This document shows positions 33,551 through 45,250 of a stretch of 64,000 nt of DNA, piece by piece. The first letter of the stretch is position 1. Every line of letters starts with the position of its first letter. The stretch is from Flaveria trinervia (Eukaryota; Streptophyta; Magnoliopsida; Asterales; Asteraceae), in NCBI GenBank assembly GCA_025506515.1, contig CM046452.1, positions 46,813,168 to 46,877,167 on the forward strand, given 5' to 3'. Below the pieces are notes generated by a model, which had not been told where the DNA came from, did not search any database, and worked only from the letters and a program-made list of their open reading frames with translations. Made by a program: the position numbers and the translations under genes.

Positions 33551-36500
33551 CTACACATGATCATCATCAGGAATAACATCACTTTTCTTTTTAACGCCGT
33601 TGACCTCTAAAAGATATAGAAAACGTGGTTTGTCAAAAGCTTTTGTATAGAGGTCAGCGCCTTGAAAATCCGTATTTATTTTTACCACATCGATTAAATT
33701 CTTTTCAAAACAGTCCCGTATAAAATGATATTTTATACCGATGTGTTTGGTCTTAGGATGTTGTACTGGATTTTTAGTGACTGCAATTGCAGCTGAGTTA
33801 TCAACATAAAGAGGAGTAGAAGAGAAATTTAAACCGTAGTCCCGCATTTGCTGTTGAATCCAAATGATTTGAGAACAGCAACTTGCAGCGGCAACGTATT
33901 CGGCTTCACAGGTTGACAGCACAACCGAGGTCTGCTTCTTACATTGCCAGGTCACTAATCTCCTCCTAAAGAATTGACACCCTGCTGATGTAGACTTGTA
34001 ATTCATCTTGCAGCCCCCGTAATCTGAGTCACTGTACGCCGTGAGCTCAAAGTCATCATCATGAGGATACCACAACCCAAGTGTGAGTGTGCCCTTCAGA
34101 TAACAAAATATCCTCTTGACCCCAATCAGATGGTTAACCTTTGGTTTAGCCTGATATCTAGAACATAGACATGTAGCATACATGATATCAGGTCTAGAGG
34201 CAGTAAGGTACATGAGAGATCCAATCATTCCTCGATACATTGTTGCATCTACCAGATCTCCATTTTCATCAGGTGCTATATCATGGTTTGTAGCAAGTGG
34301 AGTCCCAACTACAGAGGCATTCTCCATGTCAAACCAACAAAGAATGTCTCCCACATACTTGGTCTGATGTAGAAAAATCCCTTTAGGTGTCTGATCCACC
34401 TGTAACCCGAGAAAGAATTTCATTTCCCCCATGGCACTCATCTCGAACTCTGCCTTCATTACTGCTTCAAATTCTTTGCATAACTCTTCGTTCTTTGAAT
34501 CGAAGATTATGTCATTGACATATATCTGTACTAGCAGTAAATCTCCATTCTTTTCTTTGATAAACAGTGTGCAGTCAATGACTCCCCTGTGAAAGCCGTG
34601 TTTCACAAGATGAGTCGGGAGTTTCTCATACCAGGCCTTATTAAGTTTGTAAACTCTGTCCCGATGATAAGAATCTTCAAATCCCTCGGGTTGACTGACA
34701 TAAACTGTCTCTCGAATTTCACCATGAAGGAATGCACTCTTCGCATCTAATTGATAACTTTGATCTTCATATACGATGCATAGGCAAGGAAGATACGGAT
34801 GGCTTCCATCCTGGCCATGGGTGCAAACACTTCATTATAATCAATCCCCTCGACTTGTCGAAATCCTTGAACTACCAGTCGAGCTTTGTTCCTGATAATG
34901 ACACCTTGATCATCCTTCTTGCATTTCAAGACCCATTTGGTGCCGATGACCTTAGCACCTTTAGGTCTATATACCAGTGTCCATACACCTAACTTCTTGA
35001 ATTGAAGAAGTTCCTCTTGCATAGCACTCACCCATGCCTCATCATTCAGTGCTTCACTGACGTATTTTGGCTCAAACTACGAGACAAAACACCGATAAGC
35101 ACCATCGTGAATGTATCCTTTTTCCATTATCGAGGCATAATCAGCTGAGTACAACTGATTTCTGGTCTGCACTCCTGATCCGACATCCCCAATGACATTT
35201 TCTAGGGGATGATAGACATGTAGACGTGATCCTGGAGTGGTAGGAACAACTACCTCAGAGCCAAGATTATGAACATTTGGTTCTGCATCTGAGGTAGAAG
35301 GAATTTGAGGATCCGAAGTCGAAGAAGCATCACTGTTAGATGTTTGTGGACTTGCAGGAATTGGTACCTGTGTCTCCTGATTATTCAGGTCATCCTCTAT
35401 AGATTCATCTTCTAAGGAGGAGTCACTGTCTTCTAGTGCTCCCCCAGAGTGATGAGATGATTCTCCCTGTGATCTCGATGATGTTGGATCACGATATGGT
35501 GTATTCAAGATATCATACATCATTCGTGTAGCTAACTCATTATCAGAAGGGGAGATAGGGATGTTGAAGGACTTATAGAATCCATCATAGTCGAAAAAGT
35601 AAGCGGGTCCTTTTCCAGTAGGGGGTGTGGTATATCTCTGAACATCAACATTACACCACACTTCTACTAAACCCGTTGAGTTGTTGTAAACTCTCTTGTT
35701 CGGTATGTTGTATCCTAAGAAGATCCCTTCATCCATCTTCTCGCTAAATTTTCCTTCTTGAGTTTTCTTCAGAAGTGTGCACGACGCGCCAAATGGTTCG
35801 AGATACTCCAGATTAGGTTTACGTCGTTGTAGTAATTCGTAACATGTCTTGCCATGGAACTTGACTACTAGGACTCGATTTAATGTATAACATGCATTAG
35901 CTACTGCCTCATTCCAGAATTGGATAGGCAGTTTCGAGTCTGCTAGCATTATCCGTGCTGTCTCTATCAAGCTTCTATTCTTTCTCTCAGCAACACCATT
36001 CATCTGAGGCGTGTAGGAAGAGGTGAACTGGTGCACAATTCCCTTTTCCTTGCAGTAAGCCTCCATCCACTGATTCTTAAATTCAGTCTCGTTGTCTGAG
36101 CGTACCTGTCTCACCTTCAGCTTGTAGAGAGATTCCAGTGTGGTTACTAATTCTTTGAATGACTCAAATGTTTCTGACTTGGACTTCAAAAACATTACCC
36201 AAGAGAATCTTGAGTAGTCATCAGTAACCACATAACAGTACAGGTCACCTGCAATGCTCTTTGTACTGACTGGACCAAACAGATCCATGTGAAGAAGTTC
36301 AAGAGGAAGCTTGATATAATGAACTTTCTTTTCCTTATGAGTCTTCTTCGTCTGTTTGCCTTTCTTGCATGCTACACAGAAATCAGGAAGTTGGAAATTT
36401 TTGACGTTAATACCTCTCACTAGATCCTTCTGAATCAAGTGATTCATCTTCCATTGATTTATGTGTCCCATTCTCCTGTGCCAGGAAATAGAGTCCTTCT

Positions 36501-36938
36501 CAGTAGCTTTTGATAGGAAGCACTGAACTTCATGATCCGTTGTAGACGCCGTTGAGAGATCCAAAACATAAAGGTCTTTATATCTTGAAGCTGTCATCAG
36601 AACTTGGTCCTCCGAATCACATAGTCTTTCTTTAGGACGTAACACTTCTTATTGTCAAATATGACTTTAAACCCTTTGTCACATATTTGGGAAACAAAGA
36701 GTAAGTTGTTTTGAAGTTGTTGAACGTAGTTCACTTTGTCAAATTTAACTTTCTGATTTCCAACCTCTCCCTGAGCTGTGATATAACCTCCTTTGTTACC
36801 AGCAAACGAAACATGCCCGCCTTTTATTTGTTTGACGTTTGATAAAAGAGCCCTGTTTCCTGTCATGTGCCTGGATGCTCCGCTATCTACAATCCACGTG
36901 TTGTTTTTAGCACTGTAGCGAACACCCTGCACATACAA
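33551..36938 (-). pseudogene. Copia pol (protease, integrase, RT, RNase H) of A1
   Basis: Protease motif WIVDSGASRHMTG (about 36890). Integrase: WHRRMGHINQWKMNHL with CVACKKGKQ, then LLHMDLFGPVS, VTDDYSRFSWVMFL, VRSDNETEFKN and GVAERKNRSLIETARIMLAD, so the zinc block and DDE residues are present. RT: KWVLKCKKDDQG, VVQGFRQVEGIDYNEVFAPMAR and QIYVNDIIF. RNase H: LTAYSDSDYGGC, EAEYVAAASCCSQIIW and KTKHIGIKYHFIRD. Damage: frame change near 36620, TAG at 35077, a 1-base deletion at about 34747, Asn for the first Asp of the YVDD box (34514-34516) and an in-frame loss of 10 residues (LYGLHQAPRA in A2) at about 34634. It is thus inactive. Confidence 0.9.
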
Positions 36939-36947
36939 TTTAAAGCA

Positions 36948-39585
36948 TTAGTTAAGGTTAGGAACCCAAGCCTTTACTGTCTTGGGTTTCCCAGAGGCAT
37001 CACACATCATGAATTCAACCCATTGACCCTTAGAGGGTGAGGGTAACTCAGGTGCCTTCTTGTCATCATTATCAGACACAGAGGATGACTTTTCTTTCCA
37101 TAAGCCAGATTTGTGTAAGGCCTGTTTGTGATAAACAGACGACTGGCTAATGGGTTGAACTTTGGGTTCACTAGTTCTTCTAGGTGGAGTTAAAGAACTC
37201 CTCTTAGAATACCAAGGTTTTGAGTTCTGAAGTTCAATTTTCTTTCTAGGTGTCTGAAAGTAAGGACAAAAGAAAACAATGTGTCCACACTCTCCACAGT
37301 TGTAGCATGACCTGCTATCAACTTTATGATTAAACTTTCGTTTTGGAGATGTGTGTGACATCCTAGTGACATCATTTTGTTTGGGTTTTGACTCTAGTTC
37401 TTTTGATGTATGATGTTGTTTAGCAAACTTAACTGTTTTGACATTCTTAACAACTTTTCCATTTTGGTTAACTGGACTTTGACGTGGGACTTGTGTAAGG
37501 TTAATATTAACAGTCTTTTTAGGTTCAGATTTGACTTTGTTTAACCCTGACTTTATATTAGCCTTTTCAAATTCTTTTTCCAGATTAACACAAGGCATTT
37601 TACCCTTTGCCTTTGAAGTGGCCTCCTTTTGTTTTGTTCCAAATTCAATTGAAGAACCTGAGGAATTTGGATCACTTACAAGAGGAGTAGACACCACATG
37701 ATCCTTGATGGGATTGTTACTTATTGGTTTACACTTAGTGTTCATCAAGATAGTACCTAATGTCATTAGCTTGGTTAAATGCTACTACTTCAGTTTCCCT
37801 AAGCTGTTTATTTAACAGGGTCTACTTTTTCTTTGTAACTATGCTCATTTTGTTTTAAAACTCTATTTGCCTCAGTGCACAGTTTCAAATCCTTTACTAG
37901 GCTATCATTATGATCTAACAACCTAGCAAATTTCTGATCTATGCTTTCTCTAAATTTATCGCAGTTAGAACAAGCATGATTTTTGAAAAGTTGGTCAGTA
38001 GAACTTACCTAAGGAGGTTCTGATGAAGTAGTCATCAGTGCAGCATCAGATGTCTCTGGTTCTGGTGATTCTTTCTTTGTTGTAGACGTCCCTTCTTCAG
38101 GCTTGTAGCTGACCTCTGTTGCAGTTTCTTCACTATGTGACATCGCTATCTCAACTGCTATATCTCTTTCCCTTGCGGAATCATCATCTAAGTCATCCAC
38201 GCTCGCAATATTGGATTCTCCCGGAGATACAAACCTAAAGCTCCCGTCATGTCCTTCATCATCATGGGCAGTCAAAGCTTTTGGATCCTTGCCTAATGAT
38301 GTAGAAATGCTAGCTTGCTTGTCTTGACGAGTGAAGGACGAGAATGGATTCTCGTTTCCAGTCTTCTTTGGCTTCACACATTCTCTTTTGAAGTGCCCCT
38401 TTTCTCCACAGTTGAAGCAGGTCACCTTGCTCTTGTCAAAACCAAAAGTAGTGTCCTTAGTAGCAACAAGTTTTGTCCGGTCTTCTTCACGAACTTCTTT
38501 GCTCTCCGGACAGCACTTGCTAAGGCCTACATAATATCCATCCTTTGCAGTTTAGTCTCATCAACCTGCTCGTAGTCCTCATCTGCCAGATGGCAGTTTC
38601 CAATTTTTCCAGCAATGAGTCCATCATAGGAATGGACCACTGCTGCCAAGAGATCCATGTGCTCTCGAGCTACTTCTACTGTCACGTTTCCAAGATTCTC
38701 AGTCTTCAGTCTGGTAGCATTTGCTTCGGATCCGATATATTGGGTACTAGAAGACCCTGACGTTTCTGATCCTGAAGGAGAGACTTGTGAAGGACCAGAT
38801 GAGCTTGACACAAAAGTAGTCTGAAGAGGTGCTCCAGACGTCTTAACTTGAGGAGTGGCATTGTACAAAGCTGGATTCTGAGTGTACAAAGACTTCTGAG
38901 CTCGATACTTCATCCTTAGTGCTTCTTCTCCCAGCTTTAGTATGAAATCATTGATGTCCAACTTTGATAGCAATCCATTCTGTCTCAGATTTGACACAAA
39001 AGAAGCCCAACTTTCTGGCAACCCGTCAGCAAAATTTGACACTTTATCTTCCATGGTAGTTGTGACACCATGTGTGTGCAGCTCGCTCATCAAATGGTAG
39101 AATCTATCAATGACATCGTCTAAACTCTCTTTTCCCATCGATGAAAAGTTGTCAAATTCTTTCTTCAGTTCCTTAGCTTTAATTGCCTTCAACGAAGCAT
39201 TCCTATCATATCTTTTCTCCAGCTCATCCCATAACTTCTTGGCTTGTTTATTCTCTGAGAATTGGTGAAAAATGTCCTTAGGGTTAGACTGTGTTAGCAA
39301 TGCATATACTCTCTTTTCAGCATTATATTTAACTTTCTGTGCATCAGTCATTCCTCCTAGAGTAAGTTTCACCCCATCTGCTCCCACCGGCATACTGTAT
39401 CCCGTCTCAATAGCTTCCCACATATTTGGATACACTCCATTGAGGTAGATCTCAAAACGTTGTTTCCAGTGGGGAAACTCATCTAAAGTTATAAGCTTCG
39501 GGGGTTTATTATGATTCCCCACCTCATTCTCCAGTAGTAGTAAGTTCTGAATCCGTGAGTCCTTCCCGGCTGTAAACGCTAACAA
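36948..39585 (-). pseudogene. Copia gag of A1
   Basis: The frame from 39585 opens with MLAFTAGKDSRIQN and holds a gag core (FPHWKQRFEIYLNG, YALLTQSNPKDIFHQF, WDELEKRYDRNASLKAIKAKELKKEF, DRFYHLMSELHTHGV). A CCHC knuckle CFNCGEKGHFKREC follows at about 38420, then an acidic stretch and, after about 240 bases with stops, a second knuckle CYNCGECGHIVFFC at about 37310. A TAG at 38527 (where Trp is expected) and a frameshift shortly after it separate the parts. Two knuckles in a long gag fit SIRE-type copia elements. Confidence 0.85.
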
Positions 39586-40079
39586 CTAATCCTCCATCTA
39601 GATTAACTTTAAGTCTCATAAACAATTTGTTAACTGGTGTGAATGGAGCGATGCGAATGGGCTACCTGTGCGAATGAAACTATCCAACTGGTTCAATCGT
39701 GTGGCTGAACTAAGCGATTGGTCCTGTCGTGTGAGTGAAACTGATAAGTATGAACGATGAGACCGGTAGGCTTAGTCGTACGAATGAAGATGCGACTGAG
39801 TTCAATCGTACATCTGGGGATGCGAATGAAGTCCAGTCGTGCGATTGGGTCAATCAGGTGACTGAAGCTGCTGTTTTTCGAAAATTTCTAGGTTTAACGT
39901 GTTTTAGCCGTAAAAACCCAAATTTTCACCAACCCTAATCGCCTTATGCCGTAGAAACCAAAACTTGATGAGCAGGGGACGTCCAAGACAACTTTTGACA
40001 CAAAAAGATTGCGTTTTTAGTAAAAAAAACACAAACTTTGTATCAAAATTGATTGAATCACACTTAATCAAGAGCCAAG
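39586..40079 (-). other. Leader of A1 with word array
   Basis: About 490 bases from primer site to gag. A CAGTCG/CGACTG array fills 39645-39870. The part next to the primer site matches the A0 leader. Confidence 0.7.
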
Positions 40080-40091
40080 GCTCTGATACCA
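40080..40091 (-). other. Primer-binding site, A1
   Basis: TGGTATCAGAGC in element sense, two bases inside the LTR remnant starting at 40094. Confidence 0.9.
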
Positions 40092-40093
40092 CT

Positions 40094-40268
40094 TGTTAGG
40101 ATCTTGTATTCAAACGAAATACAAACTAATTAACGTGTAGACCAAACCAAATAGTGTGGAATCCTATTTGGTTGGCGATCCAATCAGTGAGAACGCACGT
40201 AGAAACAATAAGATATTGTATCTAATGTTAAGAATTGATTGGGAATCGACCAGCAACGTTCTGTGAAC
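40094..40268 (-). mobile_element. 5' LTR remnant of A1
   Basis: 175 bp matching 26825-27000 of the A1 3' LTR. The homology stops at 40268, where the sequence continues in an LTR of family B. Shared bases at the junction are AAC. Confidence 0.85.
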
Positions 40269-40674
40269 AAAAGGCACAAACCCCCTTAAAGGGGCGGCCG
40301 AACCTTTTCTCACAATAGGGTTTCCCCCCAAAATATGTACCATTTGTTCTAACTAGTTATTTAGATAAGTTATATAATCAACCCTTTAATTATATAACTC
40401 ATGCACACTTTATTACTTGATGTCATTTAACCAACTTAAATACATTAAAAATATACCCATGAACAAAATGTCATTTTAAGTTGTTCCATCTTAAATGCAA
40501 CTTATTTAGAAAACACATTTTCTAAATTGGTGTAATTATTTAATTGCATGATCATATCATCAATTAAATATTAATTGGTGTTTGCTAAGCTTGTTATTGG
40601 GTATGACCCGACTTGGATCATAACGTACTAACCACATCAATATTCTATGTGTCTTGGGCATAAATAATCCAACA
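40269..40674 (-). mobile_element. 5' LTR remnant of element B
   Basis: 406 bp matching 20373-20777 of the B 3' LTR (about 95 percent by eye). It ends TGTTGGATT in element sense and is followed by ccagc (40675-40679), the partner of ccagt at 19868-19872. So B spans 19873-40674 with A1 nested in it. Confidence 0.85.
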
Positions 40675-40935
40675 CCAGCTTCATTAGCTCCTTCGGGATG
40701 AGCACTAGCTTGCTTAAAATTTCTAGCCAAATCACGAACATCCATGTTTAAATCATCTTCAGCTCTTACTTTCTCAGCTAACTCTCTCACTTCTACTCTC
40801 ACACCTCTTACTTTATTGGCCATAGTCTTAAACAGACTGGCTTCCTTTCTCGTCTCATCACCTGCACCCGCTTTAATATGACTCTCGCAAAGAACTAGCA
40901 GGTCTTCATCACAGAAACTAATATCTTAACTCCAG
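40675..40935 (-). pseudogene. 5' part of the acidic ORF interrupted by element B
   Basis: Minus-strand codons read DEDLLVLCESHIKAGAGDE, KEASLFKTMANKVRGVRVE, VRELAEKVRAEDDLNMDVRD and FKQASAHPEGANEAG, then the B LTR. Leaving out B and one target copy, the frame goes on without a shift into GDQSESFAEAP at 19872. Upstream the frame meets a stop; a TTAG near 40930 could be a splice acceptor. Lys/Glu/Arg heptad-like spacing suggests a coiled coil. No family recognised; it may be an ORF of an E-type element. Confidence 0.55.
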
Positions 40936-41828
40936 TTGCTAAGATTGCGTAGAGTGACATTGAAAAAATTATTTTTCCCGGGGGAGAATTATTACTTCAG
41001 TTGTATTTCAACTGTTTGTTTGTTTAGAATTTTTTGCTTGGGTATTTATTTGTGATATTCATAACAATTTTTTATTCTTGATATGAAAGGAAAATGCTTA
41101 GGCATAATGTTCTTGGCCATAAGTATACGCAAGAACAATAAAATTTTGCATATATCGTATGGGGTGATAAGGACAACGAATGTTGTGCCCCAAATATGGT
41201 CTATAACATAACTTAATTCATGCATAAGTGAATACTAAGTGGGGATACGTCGTTTAACTTGACTAGCAGGTTAATATATCGACAAACGTATTACATGCTT
41301 TGTTTCCATTAGTGAATACTAAAGGGAAGAAGAGAATGGAATGTTATGGTGGAAATATGCAACACTTATATGGTTTGGACTTTGTAGATGTATATCATGT
41401 TTTCATCATACCCGTTGTCAAATACATTTGTCAAATAGTATGGAAGATAATTATTATTCTCTTTCGATCTACAATATAACAAAACCCAACAATAAACTTC
41501 TATAAACCAAGGAGTGTTAATGCATACATGATGACATATTATGAAACACACTCTTTATTTTAATGATAATTAATATATCAATGATACAATAGCTAGATTA
41601 ATATTATTCTATCTATATCATGTAAGGCTATAATCCTAAATCATCAATAGGTATGTGTAATGTAGATGCATCATCCATGTCAAGACTATTCAACTCAAGT
41701 AAGATCAAAGCTAAAGAAGTTGAGGAGAAAAGACACATAATATTGTGCATTTAGGCTCAGATCAACCATGCCAATAACTTAACAGATTTTGCAAAATTAA
41801 GTAGTATAGGAACCATAATCAATGAAAG
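40936..41828. other. AT-rich stretch, no gene
   Basis: Plus-strand 40936-40990 (TTGCTAAGATTG, then CGGGGGAGAATTATT) resembles minus-strand sequence at 16010-16100, so it is another E-related fragment. Nothing else recognised. Confidence 0.45.
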
Positions 41829-42205
41829 GGGTGTTTGTTTTTTCAAAAAAGCTCTTTCTGACCTCTTTTGTCTACATTGCACAGACCACGTGCAGACGCT
41901 GACGTTTACAGAGTGTTTGTTTTTGAAAGAAGTTTCTTTAAAAAAGGTCTGTGCGAGGTTTGTATGGTGTAGACTTGGCACAACCACTTATAAAGTCTGC
42001 AGAGTATAAAACACTATCACCCAACACCACTCATGTTCACCACCTCCATCAACCACCACTACCGTCCGCCTCCACCATCGTCCACCTCCTCCTACCATCC
42101 GCACCACCACCACCCACCATCGACCATCAACCCCACCGTCCAACACCATAATATACCACCACGAGTTGATTTTAGCAGTTTGTAGACATTAAAAAACAAA
42201 CACCC
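41829..42205. mobile_element. MITE-like element with 15-bp terminal inverted repeats
   Basis: GGGTGTTTGTTTTTT at 41829-41843 and its exact reverse complement at 42191-42205 bound a 377-bp non-coding unit. The GGGTGTTTGTTT terminus is common among plant hAT-type MITEs. I see no clear target duplication, so ends could lie slightly further out. A CAC/CCA-rich tract (42030-42140) fills part of it. Confidence 0.5.
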
Positions 42206-42499
42206 TTCTTATTGCAGACTACAGAGTTTTGGTCCACCTCTTTTTCTATAGATATCTGCAGATGTGGTCTACAGAATGTAGATGTTTTGCTGCAAAAAAA
42301 TAAACATCATCTAAGTGTTTCTGAGATGTAAATCCCTAGTTGATATTTAGGAAAATTTTTGATAAACTAAACAAAATAAACTTAAAATTGTATACTTGTT
42401 GAAGTAGCAAGATAGACATGTTGGGAGCATCAAAGTGACTATGAAGCCTAAGTGAATTCTTTAATGCTGGTCTTTTCTACACTAGTAAGCATCGACAAC
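42206..42499. other. No gene
   Basis: AT-rich. ACATTCTGTAGACCACATC-like sequence (42255-42285) echoes TCTACATTGC near 41870, so the MITE may be part of a larger inverted-repeat unit. Confidence 0.35.
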
Positions 42500-42575
42500 C
42501 ACTAGGACCACCTAGTGGTAAAGGTGTTTGCCCTTTATTATAGAGGAGTTGGGTTCAAAACTCGATCAATTGAAA
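42500..42575 (+). mobile_element. tRNA-derived SINE head
   Basis: A-box-like CTAGTGGTAAAGG (42512-42524) and B-box-like GGGTTCAAAACTC (42551-42563), about 30 bases apart, give an internal pol III promoter as in plant SINEs. Its 3' tail is not defined. Confidence 0.5.
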
Positions 42576-42899
42576 CAAGAAGTAGATTTAAATTGGATTA
42601 TAGTAGGAATATGTTTGGGGCGTTAATAAGAAAGTATTGTATGCACCCATCCTAAATTTGACCAAATTAACTTTCAAGGAAAGGAAGAGTAATATTGGAG
42701 AGTAAATATACATAAAATTTAAAAAATCATATGTTAATTTGAATAATAAAGTGAGTATTATTAGACTCGCTAATGATAAATAAAATATGTTAATTTGAAA
42801 TGAATAAAATTTCAATCAAATGAAATAAAAGTTATGATTACATTTTTGGTGAAAAAAGGAAAGTTTTAAACACAAGGAAACAACTTATGAAGAATAAGT

Positions 42900-43376
42900 G
42901 CTAAATCAATATTTTCGATTCAATAAGCTTGAATCTTAGGATTCATCACGGTCTTGATCTAGAAATCAATATTAAGATGGGTGTATGTGTGTGAATCAAA
43001 GAATAAAGAGATGGATAATGATAATGTTATGATTTCATTGATGTTGATAAACAAATTACAATGAGCATCATAGATGGATGATGCAGATCAAACCCACCCA
43101 AAAGAGGAATTCTCCTTGGGTGGTGATTCAGACCATGAGAAACACACACACAAGAGCCACACTTATGCACTAGTTAGTCTATTTAAACTATTGTTACATC
43201 ATGACCTAATTTTCACTTTTCTTTTTGTTTGGATTTTGACTTTGTCATGTTAAATTGTCTTGTATTGTTGTTTTTGTTGTGATCAACTTGGTCTTGAAAC
43301 TTGTATGATGAGATCTTTAGTAGGCTGTTATTATCATTTCGTAAGCTTTAGTTTACTCTATTGTTGAACCCCAACA
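42900..43376 (-). mobile_element. 3' LTR of family F
   Basis: 477 bp; in element sense TGTTGGGGTTCAAC to TGATTTAGCA. The last 50 bp recur at 45201-45250 as the end of a 5' LTR. A purine tract (43377-43391) lies upstream in element sense. Confidence 0.7.
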
Positions 43377-43391
43377 ATACTCCCCCGAAAC
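43377..43391 (-). other. Polypurine tract of family F
   Basis: GTTTCGGGGGAGTAT in element sense, touching the F 3' LTR. Confidence 0.65.
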
Positions 43392-45185
43392 TTATGCTTT
43401 CCAAACTTTAAACTTGAAAAACTTCTTTGTCATATGTCTACTTGAAATGACTTGATAATCTGACATTCATTAGATAACCATTGGTCCCCTTGATTAAATT
43501 CCGTCTATCTATTCAACTCGGTAGTCAGACACAAGTGCAAAAGATCATCTTTGATTATAATATCATGAATTTCAGAGAGAAGTTTTTACAGTTGTACAAA
43601 TCCCTTGATAATGCAACGGTTTTATGACCAAAGTTGATTTATATTGTTATTCTTCTTTGTGTTGATTGCATAAAATGGATGTGCCTGTTGTATTTGTTTG
43701 CCATTATGATATTGTCTTCTCTTTGTTGTCATCTATTCATCATGATTTGACCTTGATCAACTTCTTTTTCTTGTTCTTGTCGTCTATTCATTTGCCACTG
43801 GGTGTAACACAAATGTTTTTGTCATTCATATTTCATGCATAAAAAATGCATAACACATACGTATTATTTTCATGATTCATTCGTATTTTATTGAGATTAT
43901 TTATATTTGGACATTTTCTCATTTGTATTTGAATGTTGGAACATGCATGAACATTTGTATTTCCTCATGTATATTCATACTACATCATGAGCATCCGCAT
44001 TTGATTTCATTCATCATCAAATAATCTTGTTTGTGTATTGTCTTGAGCACATGCTTTCATAATGAATCAAGTCCATATTTCACATGACAACATATATCAA
44101 CCGAATTTGTTATGTATTGCGAGTATGACATCCGCATTAGATTCTTGCTAGCCACGTTTGTTTTGTTAACTCAGCCGTATTTGTACTACATTCATAAAAG
44201 CCGCATTTGACAACAACTTTTCATGTATTACAACATCATTTTTATAGCATAATTTCATGTGTTACAATAGCATTTGACAACAACAATTCATGTATTTCAA
44301 CTGTATTTGACAAAAACAATTTATGTATTTCAACATCATTTGACAATAGCATTTTATATAGTACATTAGCATTTATCATCAACATTTCATACTAAACATT
44401 AACATTTTTCATTAGCATGAATCAACATTTGTCATCAGCATTTCTGCTGAACATCAGTATTTCTTTTTAGCATTTCATGCTGAAGATCAGCATTTGCTAT
44501 TAGCATTATCAGCAAGAATCAGTATTTGTCATGAGCATTTCATGCTGAACATCATTATTTGTTTTCATCATTTCATCTTGAACAATATTTGTTTTTAGCT
44601 TTTCATTCTGAACATCAGCATTGGTTTTCAGCATTTCATTCTTAACATCAACATTTTTTTAGCATTTCATTCTAAACATCAGCATTTGTCATTAGCATTT
44701 CATTAGGACTTTACCAACATTAACATGTAGATCACATATCGATGGATTAGGGTAATAAGAAAAATGAAGTTTGATCAAATTCAAAGTTGAAATGTTCAAA
44801 TCATCAAACATCACTTAGCTAATGGAACTTTTAATGAATCATCTTCAATCATTGATAATTAATGTAATCATTATAACTAATTTGCTGCTTGATTTGATGT
44901 AAATGCAATAATGAGGTGACAATGGTGATAAACACTTTAACTTCTTTATTTATGAAATCAATCTTGTTTAATTGCATCGACTCTTGAACAGATGATCAGT
45001 AACCTGATTAATCCTCTTCAACTTGTACCATAATTAAACAGATATGCTAATATTTCTTCTTGATTATAAGACGAACAGATGTGTTTTAGATGAACAGTGA
45101 CTTTGTTCTTCATTTTTCTTCATTGTTTTTGTCATGATAAAGTTCAAATGAGATTTGAAACTTAGATAAATCCAACAACCAACAG
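43392..45185 (-). other. Internal region of an F element without coding, with word array
   Basis: 1.8 kb between primer site and polypurine tract with no gag or pol, so this F copy is a non-autonomous deletion derivative. The central part (about 43960-44710) is an array of CAGCATTT, ATTAGCATTT and AACATCAGCATT units, spaced 10-25 bases. Confidence 0.6.
43960..44710. repeat. AGCATTT word array, family F
   Basis: More than 25 copies of GCATTT with flanks CAGCATTTG, TTAGCATTTC and AACATCAGCA. The same word, also as CAAATGCG, fills 46995-47730. Confidence 0.7.
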
Positions 45186-45197
45186 CTCTGATACCAT
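45186..45197 (-). other. Primer-binding site, family F
   Basis: TGGTATCAGAGC in element sense, three bases inside the LTR end at 45201. Confidence 0.85.
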
Positions 45198-45200
45198 TTT

Positions 45201-45250
45201 GCTAAATCAATATTTTAGATTCAATGAGCTTGGATCTTAGGATTCATCAC
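45201..45250 (-). mobile_element. 5' LTR end of family F, fused to an ORF3
   Basis: 50 bp identical in layout to 42900-42950. At about 45250 it passes directly into an ORF3 reading frame instead of the rest of the LTR, so a deletion or recombination joined the two. Confidence 0.7.
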
